Below, piece by piece: positions 8,460 to 14,880 of a stretch of DNA of 29,847 nucleotides. Location of the stretch: positions 1 to 29,847 of the forward strand of contig CALJUR010000127.1 of NCBI GenBank assembly GCA_937975765.1. The letters run 5' to 3'. The first letter of the stretch is position 1. Every line of letters begins with the position of its first letter. A program made the translations under genes and the position numbers. The notes beneath the pieces were generated by a model. It was given only the letters and a program-made list of their open reading frames with translations, was not told the origin of the DNA and did no database searches. Source of the DNA: an uncultured Myxococcales bacterium. GTDB lineage: Bacteria > Myxococcota_A > UBA9042 > DTJE01.

Positions 8460-9010
8460 CGTTCCACGGGGTTCAGCGGCGGGTCGAACACGACGGTGGC
8501 GCCGGCCTGGATCCCGTGCGTCCGCGCGACCCGGCCGTTCAGTTCGACCACGTGCCTCGACGGGGCATCCACCGACCGCACGTCCAGCGTCAGCGGCCGC
8601 GCATCCTCGACCACCCCCGCGACGCGCCCTCCCGCCTCGACGAACACCATGTCCAGGGGGATCCGGGTGTTCCTCATCCAGAAGGTCTGCACCGCATCGG
8701 CCGGGAAGACGAACACCATGCCACGATCCGCCGGCAGGGACTTCCGGAACATCAGGCCCTTCTCGCGCAGCTCCGGGGTGTCCGCGATCTCCAGCCGGAA
8801 CGAGGACCGCCGTCCGTCCGGCGCCGTGAACACCGCAGTCGTCTCGGGCACGGGGACCTCCCGGGCCGCCGTCGTCGCGGCCTCCACGGGCTTCCCGGCT
8901 GCGCTGCCGGGGTCCGCGGCGGCGACGGAGGTCCCTCGGCACCCTGCCCCGGCGATGCCCGGCACGAACGCGGCCACCAGCATCCATGCGATCCCCGACG
9001 CGCGCCCCAT
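8456..9010 (-). CDS. DUF192 family exported protein, possible lipoprotein
   Basis: 184 residues. A hydrophobic N-terminus ends in GIAGAGC (Cys24), an imperfect lipobox, then an Ala-rich linker. A full DUF192 domain follows from about residue 60. Typical DUF192 features are REKGLMFRKSLPADRGMVFVFP, TFWMRNTRIPLDMVFV and the C-terminal VVELNGRVARTHGIQAGATVVF. DUF192 proteins are small secreted beta-barrel proteins whose biochemical role is not established. The start ATG has GAGAAGGGG upstream and lies 8 bp past the kinase stop; the end overlaps the next gene by four bases. Family call is firm, function unknown. Confidence 0.88.
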   Translation of the reverse strand: MGRASGIAWMLVAAFVPGIAGAGCRGTSVAAADPGSAAGKPVEAATTAAREVPVPETTAVFTAPDGRRSSFRLEIADTPELREKGLMFRKSLPADRGMVFVFPADAVQTFWMRNTRIPLDMVFVEAGGRVAGVVEDARPLTLDVRSVDAPSRHVVELNGRVARTHGIQAGATVVFDPPLNPVER

Positions 9011-9018
9011 GCCCCTTC

Positions 9019-9669
9019 TCACTCGCCTTCCCCCGCGTGCGGCAGCCCTCCCACGGTCCTCTCGATGGCGTCCAGCACGTCCGCCTGGTCCACCAGGTCC
9101 GACACGTAGTCGATCCGGTCCGTCCGCAGCACCAGGCTGGGCGATCGGTTCCACTCGGCGTACCACTGGTCGTACATCCGGTTCAGCCTCTTCAGGTAGT
9201 CGTCCGGGATCGACTGCTCCTCGGGACGGCCGCGAATCGCGATGCGCTTCCGGATCGACGACAGCGAGCACCGCAGGTAGATCATCAGGTCCGGCGGCCT
9301 CAGCAGTTCGACCAGCGTGCGGTACATCTGCTGGTATGTCTCGTACTCGCGGGCCGGCATGGTCCCCGCCTTCGCCAGGTTCGCCGCGAAGATCTCGGCG
9401 TCCTCGTAGATCGTGCGGTCCACCAGCACCGCGCCCGGGTGGGCCTCGGCCTGCTGGTGCAGCTTGAACTTCCGCACCAGGAAGAACATCTGGCTGTGGA
9501 ACGCCCACCGCGACATGTCCGCGTAGAAGTCCTTCAGGTAGGGGTTCTCGTCGTTCGGCTCGTACAGCGGCTGGATGCGGAAGTGCCTCTTCAGGAACTC
9601 GACCAGCGTCGACTTCCCCGTCCCGATGTTCCCCGAGATCGCGATGCAGCGCGCGGGTCCGATTCGCAT
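9019..9669 (-). CDS. Deoxynucleoside kinase (dNK/dCK-dGK family)
   Basis: 216 residues, the usual length. The P-loop is GNIGTGKST at residues 13-21. LYEPNDENPYLKDFYADMSRWAFHSQMFFL is the substrate-pocket region, with the Glu and the paired aromatic residues of the family. VDRTIYED holds the DR(S/T) motif. IYLRCS plus an Arg-rich segment forms the lid. It phosphorylates deoxyribonucleosides with ATP in the nucleotide salvage pathway; base specificity cannot be read. First gene of a three-gene minus-strand operon. Its likely -10 TAGAAT lies at 9698-9693 and faces the SCP2 promoter. Confidence 0.92.
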   Translation of the reverse strand: MRIGPARCIAISGNIGTGKSTLVEFLKRHFRIQPLYEPNDENPYLKDFYADMSRWAFHSQMFFLVRKFKLHQQAEAHPGAVLVDRTIYEDAEIFAANLAKAGTMPAREYETYQQMYRTLVELLRPPDLMIYLRCSLSSIRKRIAIRGRPEEQSIPDDYLKRLNRMYDQWYAEWNRSPSLVLRTDRIDYVSDLVDQADVLDAIERTVGGLPHAGEGE

Positions 9670-9692
9670 GGCTCATCCCCCCGTTTGCCGGG

Positions 9693-9721
9693 ATTCTAGC
9701 AGCCCGCCGCGAGCGCAGTCG
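9693..9721 (-). promoter_or_regulatory. Candidate promoter of the deoxynucleoside kinase operon
   Basis: Minus-strand -10 TAGAAT (9698-9693) matches five of six consensus bases. About 18 bp upstream lies TCGACT, a four-of-six -35. Transcription would start near 9686, 17 nt before the ATG. It lies back to back with the SCP2 promoter. Confidence 0.4.
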
Positions 9722-9728
9722 AGCGGCG

Positions 9729-9757
9729 TTGCCCGCGTCCTCCCTCTCGGCTATCCT
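9729..9757 (+). promoter_or_regulatory. Candidate promoter of the SCP2 gene
   Basis: TTGCCC (9729-9734) and TATCCT (9752-9757) are separated by 17 bp, each matching four of six consensus bases. The start would be near 9764, leaving a leader of about 37 nt. Confidence 0.35.
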
Positions 9758-9800
9758 ACCGCCGGCTGTTTTCCGTTCCCCGTCTTTCAGGAGGCTCAAC

Positions 9801-10139
9801 GTGGCTTACGAATCGGCAGCGTCCTACATCAACGAAGTCCTGAAGGCCCGCATCGACGGGAACCCGGCCCGCGCCAAGATGATGGGCGGCGTCTTCGAGT
9901 TCGTGCTGGGCGGCGACCAGGGCGGCACCTGGACCCTCGACTGCACCGCGCCGTCCCTGGTCGCCGGCGCCGCCGAGAAGTGGAACTGCCGCATCCGCAT
10001 GACGGACGCGGATTTCCTGGCGATGGTCAACGGCACGCTGGGGGCCATGGACGCCTTCAAGACCGGCAAGTTGAAGGTCGAGGGCAACCTCCCGATGTCC
10101 CTGAAGCTTCAGGTCCTGCTGGACCCGAAGGGCTGGTAG
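9801..10139 (+). CDS. SCP2 sterol-transfer domain protein
   Basis: The start is the GTG at 9801, 6-7 bases after a perfect AGGAGG; it gives 112 residues, exactly one SCP2 domain. Family features include the early ...KARIDGNPARAKMMGGVFEFVL strand, GTWTLD, CRIRMTDADFLAMVNGTLGAMDAFKTGKLKVEGN and the final L...DPKGW. SCP2 domains are small pockets that bind fatty-acyl chains, acyl-CoA or sterols, and bacterial stand-alone copies usually have no assigned partner. It is monocistronic and followed by a 685-bp non-coding region. A longer reading from an upstream ATG adds only a low-complexity, unconserved-looking stretch over the promoter and was not used. Confidence 0.9.
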   Translation: MAYESAASYINEVLKARIDGNPARAKMMGGVFEFVLGGDQGGTWTLDCTAPSLVAGAAEKWNCRIRMTDADFLAMVNGTLGAMDAFKTGKLKVEGNLPMSLKLQVLLDPKGW

Positions 10140-10284
10140 CCGTCTCATTCCGGGTCACTCCCAGCGTACCTGTTTCATTCCGTTACATTCCCGGATCTCG
10201 AACCCGCAAGTCCTTTGGATGCAAGGCCCCTTCCTGACTTCCGGCTGCGGCAGGACCGGTCGCGCCCCGTCCGGCAGTTTCAGC

Positions 10285-10301
10285 TGTATCAGCCTGATAC
10301 A
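10285..10301. promoter_or_regulatory. Perfect 17-bp palindrome, candidate enhancer (UAS) for a sigma-54 activator
   Basis: TGTATCAG-C-CTGATACA is perfectly symmetrical and stands out as AT-richer than its surroundings. Its centre is about 104 bp upstream of the start predicted from the sigma-54 promoter, the usual distance for an NtrC-family binding site. A left half-site TGTATC recurs at 10335, and a right half-site TGATACA recurs at 10769-10775, inside the -10 region of the response regulator gene. The obvious candidate ligand is the regulator encoded at 10825. Confidence 0.55.
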
Positions 10302-10368
10302 AGGCAACACCGGACGAGGAATTCTCGTTTTCCTTGTATCTATCGCAGGTTCACTCCTTCCGACAGGT

Positions 10369-10385
10369 CTGGCACGCATCGTGCA
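10369..10385 (+). promoter_or_regulatory. Near-consensus sigma-54 (-24/-12) promoter
   Basis: CTGGCACG-CATC-GTGCA differs from the consensus YTGGCACG-N4-TTGCW at one position only. The GG (10371-10372) and GC (10383-10384) dinucleotides have the exact 10-bp spacing. Transcription would start near 10396 on the plus strand. No open reading frame begins close downstream, so the product is either a short RNA ending near 10483 or a leader of about 430 nt for the response regulator. Confidence 0.7.
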
Positions 10386-10395
10386 TACCCAAGAA

Positions 10396-10483
10396 GACGT
10401 TCCTTGAAAACGACTCCCCAAACCCTCTTTTCATCCTTAACCCCCTTTAGTCTCCCGGCGGCCCGTTTCGGGCCGCCGGGAGA
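10396..10483 (+). ncRNA. Candidate sigma-54-dependent small RNA
   Basis: From the predicted start, about 55 nt of C-rich and apparently unpaired sequence contain ACTCCCC, AACCCTC and AACCCCC, which can pair with ribosome-binding sites. They lead into the perfect hairpin at 10451-10483. An unpaired C-rich 5' part followed by a strong GC stem is a common small-RNA shape. No U-run follows the stem, so termination at this point is uncertain. Wholly inferred from sequence. Confidence 0.4.
10451..10483. terminator. Perfect 15-bp GC hairpin, possible terminator or RNA 3' stem
   Basis: TCTCCCGGCGGCCCG (10451-10465) pairs without mismatch with 10469-10483 around a TTT loop. It is the strongest simple hairpin I saw in the window. 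There is no T-run on either side, so it is not a textbook intrinsic terminator on either strand. It could still end or protect the transcript from the sigma-54 promoter. Confidence 0.45.
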
Positions 10484-10544
10484 TGCACTTCTCCTTGAAA
10501 TCCGCGAGTCGGCTGCAACCTGCAACGGCGCGTGAACGGTTCGT

Positions 10545-10641
10545 CCGGGGTTCCGACCCTCCCACACCACCGACCCGACCTGGAGGCAGAACGGAAGCGA
10601 TGCGGAAGCGAAACGCCTCCAAGAAACGGTCGGAACCCCGG
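10545..10641. other. Nested inverted-repeat element, candidate structured RNA
   Basis: CCGGGGTTCCGACC (10545-10558) and its exact reverse complement (10628-10641) form a 14-bp outer stem. Inside, TGGAGGC (10581-10587) pairs with GCCTCCA (10615-10621). The apical loop contains two copies of CGGAAGCGA (10592-10600 and 10603-10611). Such nesting in a non-coding leader suggests a folded RNA or a DNA regulatory site. It does not match a riboswitch or RNA family I recognise. Confidence 0.5.
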
Positions 10642-10748
10642 GCCTTCCTCCTCGAACCCGGCCCCTGACGTCTCCACCCCTGTCCATTCCCCTGCCTGCC
10701 CTCCAGCCAGGATCCATGTGCCCGCACGACCTCCGGACGCATTCCCGG

Positions 10749-10777
10749 TTGTCTCATCATTCTCACAATGATACACT
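10749..10777 (+). promoter_or_regulatory. Candidate sigma-70-type promoter of the response regulator
   Basis: TTGTCT (10749-10754), a 17-bp spacer and an extended -10 TGATACACT (10769-10777) would start transcription near 10784, about 41 nt before the TTG start codon. The TGATACA within it repeats one arm of the 10285-10301 palindrome, so autoregulation is possible. Confidence 0.4.
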
Positions 10778-10824
10778 GGGCCTGTTCGCGAACCGTTTGC
10801 GATTCCGTCACGGGAGGGCGGGCC

Positions 10825-12252
10825 TTGGCCAACCGGCAGATCCTCATCGTCGATGACTATCCCCAACTGGTCAGCATGCTGACCCTCCAATTGAACGGCG
10901 AAGGCTACGAGGTCCTGACCGCCTCCACCGGAAACGAGGGGCTCGCCCGTATCCGCGACGGGTTCACCGGCGTCGTGCTGCTGGACATCAACCTGCCGGA
11001 CATCGGGGGCCTGGAGGTCTTCGAGGAGATCAAGAAACTGGCTCCCGACCTGCCGGTCATCTTCGTGACCGGCCACGCGGCCCTGGACCTGGCGGTCGAG
11101 GCTACCCGGCGCGGCGGGTTCGACTTCATCGCGAAGGGTTCGGACCTTGCCAAGCGGCTGAACGTGTCGGTCAAGAACGCCTTCGACCGCGTGGCGATGA
11201 CCGAGCAGTTGAACTCCCTGCGCACGCAACTGACCGAACAGGGCCAGTTCAGCGGCTTCCTGACGGTCTCGCCCCGCATGAAGCAGATCCTGAGGACCCT
11301 GGAATCCGTCGTGAACTCGGGCGTCACCGTGCTGATCGAGGGCGAGAGCGGCACCGGCAAGGAGGTCATCGCCCGGGCCATCCACGCGGCCGGCAACCGC
11401 AAGGACGGACCGTTCATCGCGGTCAACTGCGCCGGCATCCCCGAAACCCTTCTGGAAAGCGAGATGTTCGGCTACGAGAAGGGCGCCTTCACGGGGGCCA
11501 TGTCCCGGCGCGCCGGCAAGTTCGAGGCGGCGCATGGCGGAACCCTGTTCCTGGACGAGGTGGGCGAGTTGCCGAAGGCCCTGCAGGCCAAGTTGCTGCG
11601 CGTGCTGCAGGACCACACGTTCCAGCGGGTCGGCGGGACGGACACCATCTCGGTGGACGTGCGCGTCGTGTCGGCGACGAACCGGGACCTGATGACCGAG
11701 GTCCGCGAAGGCAACTTCCGCGAGGACCTGTACTACCGCCTGTCCGTGTTCCCGGTGCGACTGCTGCCGCTGCGCGAGCGCCTCGAGGACATCCCCATCC
11801 TGGCGGCCCATTTCCTCCGGCGCTTCGCGCGCGAGGAGGGCAAGTCGCTGCTGGGCTTCTCGCAGGCTGCGCTGCAGACCCTGTCGTTGCACCCCTTCCC
11901 AGGCAACGTCCGGGAACTGGAGAACCTGGTGCGGCACGCCGTCATCGTCGCGCACGGCAACGAGATCACCGCGGAGGACATCGGGTTCACGTTGGGCAGC
12001 CACCGCGTTCCGGTCTCCCAGCCCGAGGCGGCCCCCCCGCGGGCGTCCCTCGATCCGAACGCCCCGCTGGACCAGCGCATGAAGGCCGTCTTCCCGGGGC
12101 TGGAATCGCTGGCCCCGATGCACTCCGTCCAGGCCGCCTACCTGCAGCACGCGATCCAGGCGGCGGGCGGAAACGTCAGCAAGGCGGCGCGCGCCCTTGG
12201 CATCGGCCGGGCCACCCTGTACCGCTGGCTGAAGGACGAAAGTCCCTTGTAG
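10825..12252 (+). CDS. NtrC-family sigma-54-dependent response regulator
   Basis: I chose the TTG at 10825 because GGGAGG lies 7 bases upstream and the protein then opens directly with the receiver (ANRQILIVDDY). It has 475 residues. The receiver (about 1-120) has the acidic pair D10-D11, phospho-acceptor D54 in LLDINLP, and the conserved Lys in FIAKGSD. The AAA+ domain (about 145-380) carries Walker A GESGTGKE, the sigma-54-contacting GAFTGA loop, Walker B LFLDEVGEL and the PLRER and NVREL regions. The C-terminal Fis-type helix-turn-helix is NVSKAARALGIGRATLYRWL. It is a complete activator acting on sigma-54 promoters after phosphorylation. No histidine kinase is adjacent, so it is an orphan. 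The sigma-54 promoter and palindrome upstream are its likely local targets. Confidence 0.96.
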   Translation: MANRQILIVDDYPQLVSMLTLQLNGEGYEVLTASTGNEGLARIRDGFTGVVLLDINLPDIGGLEVFEEIKKLAPDLPVIFVTGHAALDLAVEATRRGGFDFIAKGSDLAKRLNVSVKNAFDRVAMTEQLNSLRTQLTEQGQFSGFLTVSPRMKQILRTLESVVNSGVTVLIEGESGTGKEVIARAIHAAGNRKDGPFIAVNCAGIPETLLESEMFGYEKGAFTGAMSRRAGKFEAAHGGTLFLDEVGELPKALQAKLLRVLQDHTFQRVGGTDTISVDVRVVSATNRDLMTEVREGNFREDLYYRLSVFPVRLLPLRERLEDIPILAAHFLRRFAREEGKSLLGFSQAALQTLSLHPFPGNVRELENLVRHAVIVAHGNEITAEDIGFTLGSHRVPVSQPEAAPPRASLDPNAPLDQRMKAVFPGLESLAPMHSVQAAYLQHAIQAAGGNVSKAARALGIGRATLYRWLKDESPL

Positions 12253-12255
12253 GGC

Positions 12256-12327
12256 GGGGGCCCCGTCCCCCGCCAACGTATTGGGGGCCCCGTCCCCCGC
12301 CAACGTATTGGGGGCCCCGTCCCCGCC
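12256..12327. repeat. Tandem GC-palindromic repeat, 2.7 copies of a 27-bp unit
   Basis: Two identical 27-bp units (12256-12282 and 12283-12309) are followed by a partial third (12310-12327) that lacks one C. Each unit contains GGGGGCCCC, GT, CCCCC and GCC followed by AACGTATT, so each can fold as a GC stem. They begin a few bases after the regulator stop and may serve as its terminator or be a REP-like element. No spacers, so it is not CRISPR. Confidence 0.8.
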
Positions 12328-12390
12328 TTGACCCTGCCCCGGCGTACCAAAATGCATTAGATTACCCGCCGGGTCTTGCCGAGGCTCCCG

Positions 12391-14877
12391 ATGACCTTCC
12401 GTTCGATCCTGCTGACGTTCTCCATCACCGTGGCCGCATTCGCATCCGGGTGCGGGTCCAAGGATTCGAGGCTCGATGCCGGCGCCGACGTTCCGGCGGA
12501 GGCCGGAGGCGACCCTGGCGCCGACGTGCTTCCGGACGGCATCGATGAGGCCACCGGGGATGCCTCTTCCGAGGCTGGTGACGGGCTCGGCGACATCGCG
12601 GACCTGCCCGCCGACATGGCCACCGAGACCGGTCCCGGCCTGGACGACCCGCCATACACCCGCTGGGTCAACCCCTTCATCGGGACCGGCGGCGCCCTGA
12701 CGAACGTCGGCAGCGCGCTTCCCGGCGCGACCGCCCCGTTCGGGCTGGTCAAGGCCAGCCCGGACACGAAGACCTCGAACGGCATCGCGACGTTCCAGCA
12801 CTGCTCGGGGTACCACTACGAGGACGACCTCGTCTACGCCTTCACGCACAACCACCTGCACGGCACCGGCGTGCCGGATTACGGGAACATCGGACTGATG
12901 CCGGTGTCCGAGATGACCGTGGAGAAGACCGCGCGATGGGGCCTGGAGGCGCCGTTCACCCACGAAGGCGAGGTCGCCGAACCCGGGTACTTCGCGACGA
13001 CCCTGATCGACCCGCGGGTCCGCGTCGAGTTGACCGCAACGACCCGGTGCGCCCACCACCGGTACACCTTCCTGGACGGATCGACCGGCACCATCGCGCT
13101 GGACCCGACGACGGCGGCCGCGACCGGGCGTTGCACGGGCGGCCAACTGGCGATTGTCCCGGGCGCACGGACGGTCGAGGGCCACGGCCGAAACGTCGGT
13201 GATTTCTCCGGGCGTTACGGCGGGTTCGATGTCTACTTCACAATCCGCTTCGACCGTCCGTTCGCCTCGCACGGGACGTGGCTGGACGGGGTGCTGACGG
13301 AGGAGTCGACCTCGGCCGCGACGGAGAAGGACACGGGTGCGAACTTCGGCGCGTGGTTCCGTTTCGACACTGCCACCGACCCCGCCGTCGAGGTCCAGGT
13401 GTGCCTGTCGTACGTCGATCTCGACGGCGCTCGGAACAACGCGGCAATCGAGATGCCGGGCTTCGACTTCGAGGGCGTGCGGTCGGCGACGCGGGAGGCC
13501 TGGGAGGCGGAACTGTCGCGGATCGAGGTCCGCGGCGGCACGGCCGACGAGAAGGTGAACTTCTACACGGCCCTGTACCACGTGATGCAGATGCCGACGA
13601 TCTGGAGCGACGCGGACGGCCGCTTCCGGTCGTTCGACCGCGAGAATCCCGTGCCGCACCACGCCGACGGCTGGACCTACTACACGGACATGTCGCTGTG
13701 GGACACGTTCCGCACCACCCACCCTCTGTACACGCTGGTGTGGCCGGACCGCCAGCGCGACATGCTGCGGTCGCTGGCGATGATGATGTCGACCGGCGGC
13801 TGGTCGCCCATGTGGCCCATGGGGTCCGGCGAAACGAACTGCATGATCGGGCAGCACTCGGCCACGGTGGTCGCGGATACCGTCCTGAAAGGCCTGGCCG
13901 ACCTCGACGTCGGGGACGGGTGGACGGGCGTGCTGGACGCCATGTACGAGGTCCTGAAGAGGAACGCGGACGGGCCTTCGACGGGCGAAGGGTCCTACGG
14001 CAGCCGCGACTGCATCGAGGAATACCTGGAGAAGGGATACTGCCCGGCCGAGAGCGCGGGCTATGGCTCGGTGGCGATGACCCTGGAATACGCGTTCAAC
14101 GACTACTGCCTGGCCGAACTGGCGCACACGATGGGAAGGGCCGATGACGAGGCCCGATGGCGCCATCGGGCGGGCAACTGGAAGAACCTGTGGGACGAGG
14201 ACAGCGGGTTCTTCCGCGCGCGGGACGCGGAAGGCAACCTGGCTCCCGGCGGGTTCGTCCCGACCGAGTGGAGCCTGGGCAGCGGTCCGTACATCGAGGG
14301 CGACGCGTGGCAGTGGCTGTGGTTCGTTCCGCACGACGAGACCGGCCTCCGCCGGACCCTGGGGGGCGACGAGGTCTTCCTTCAGCGCCTGGGCCTGTTC
14401 ATGGAGAACGCGATCGAGGAGTTCGAGTTCGAGTTCCCGTCCAACTACTTCTTCATGGGCAACGAGCCCGACATCCACGCGCCGTTCCTGGCGATCCGGG
14501 CGGGGCGACCGGACCTGGCCCAGCGCTGGTCGCGATGGATCCTGGATGCGAACTTCCGGAACACCTACGACGGGCTGATCGGCAACGACGACGCGGGCAC
14601 GCTGGCGGCCTGGTACGTCTTCTCGGCCGTCGGCCTGGCCCCCTGGCCGTGCTTCCCGGGGTACTACGTGACGGCCCCGATCTTCGACCATGCCGTGCTG
14701 CACCTGCCGGGCGGCGACATGGTGGTCGAGGCGCCCGGCGCGACCGGCGTGCGGGACACGACGATCGCGGGGGCGACCTTCAACGGCCAGCCGCTGGCGA
14801 CGATGTGGCTGGACCACGAGACGGTGGCGAAGGGCGGGACGCTGAGCCTGCCGCTGCAGCGCGCCGGAACGGATTGA
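12391..14877 (+). CDS. GH92 family alpha-mannosidase, lipoprotein
   Basis: The ATG at 12391 follows GAGG at a good distance and gives 828 residues; a TTG five codons earlier lacks a ribosome site. The signal peptide ends in the lipobox ASGC (Cys21). Residues 22 to about 90 are an acidic Asp/Ala/Gly linker that displays the enzyme away from the membrane. GH92 hallmarks follow: VNPFIGTGG (93-101), APFGLVKASPDT, HLHGTG, the GNEPDIHAPF segment (690-699) and GNDDAGTLAAWYVFSAVGL (731-749). GH92 enzymes are calcium-dependent exo-alpha-mannosidases acting on alpha-1,2, -1,3 or other linkages; linkage cannot be read here. It is a lone gene. Its stop lies 3 bp from the stop of the convergent CPBP protease. 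With the 1-1438 glycosidase it suggests outside polysaccharide or glycoprotein degradation. Confidence 0.95.
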   Translation: MTFRSILLTFSITVAAFASGCGSKDSRLDAGADVPAEAGGDPGADVLPDGIDEATGDASSEAGDGLGDIADLPADMATETGPGLDDPPYTRWVNPFIGTGGALTNVGSALPGATAPFGLVKASPDTKTSNGIATFQHCSGYHYEDDLVYAFTHNHLHGTGVPDYGNIGLMPVSEMTVEKTARWGLEAPFTHEGEVAEPGYFATTLIDPRVRVELTATTRCAHHRYTFLDGSTGTIALDPTTAAATGRCTGGQLAIVPGARTVEGHGRNVGDFSGRYGGFDVYFTIRFDRPFASHGTWLDGVLTEESTSAATEKDTGANFGAWFRFDTATDPAVEVQVCLSYVDLDGARNNAAIEMPGFDFEGVRSATREAWEAELSRIEVRGGTADEKVNFYTALYHVMQMPTIWSDADGRFRSFDRENPVPHHADGWTYYTDMSLWDTFRTTHPLYTLVWPDRQRDMLRSLAMMMSTGGWSPMWPMGSGETNCMIGQHSATVVADTVLKGLADLDVGDGWTGVLDAMYEVLKRNADGPSTGEGSYGSRDCIEEYLEKGYCPAESAGYGSVAMTLEYAFNDYCLAELAHTMGRADDEARWRHRAGNWKNLWDEDSGFFRARDAEGNLAPGGFVPTEWSLGSGPYIEGDAWQWLWFVPHDETGLRRTLGGDEVFLQRLGLFMENAIEEFEFEFPSNYFFMGNEPDIHAPFLAIRAGRPDLAQRWSRWILDANFRNTYDGLIGNDDAGTLAAWYVFSAVGLAPWPCFPGYYVTAPIFDHAVLHLPGGDMVVEAPGATGVRDTTIAGATFNGQPLATMWLDHETVAKGGTLSLPLQRAGTD

Positions 14878-14880
14878 CCG

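Larger units (their letters stand above)
10140..10824. other. 685-bp non-coding region between SCP2 and the response regulator
   Basis: No convincing coding sequence on either strand. The first 60 bp contain repeated CATTCCG motifs (10146, 10173). The rest holds a 17-bp palindrome (10285-10301), a sigma-54 promoter (10369-10385), a C-rich stretch leading to a perfect hairpin (10451-10483), a nested inverted-repeat element (10545-10641) and a sigma-70-type promoter (10749-10777). Each is listed separately. Confidence 0.7.

Noticed and set aside
10451..10483. Ordinary Rho-independent terminator for the SCP2 gene
   Set aside because: It lies over 300 bp downstream and has no T-run on either strand; it fits better as part of the sigma-54 transcript, though termination there is still possible.
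10437..10847. Minus-strand open frame in the non-coding region before the response regulator
   Set aside because: Arg/Gly-rich, no ribosome site or recognisable pattern; it overlaps hairpins and promoters that explain the region better.
12256..12327. Possible CRISPR array
   Set aside because: Units follow each other directly with no variable spacers, and no cas gene is near.
12376..12390. TTG start for the GH92 gene
   Set aside because: No ribosome site there, while the ATG at 12391 has GAGG at the right distance and begins a proper lipoprotein signal.
10447..14817. A 1456-codon open frame antisense to the response regulator and GH92 genes
   Set aside because: Low-complexity translation, covers two well-recognised genes on the other strand and would run through the structured intergenic region.
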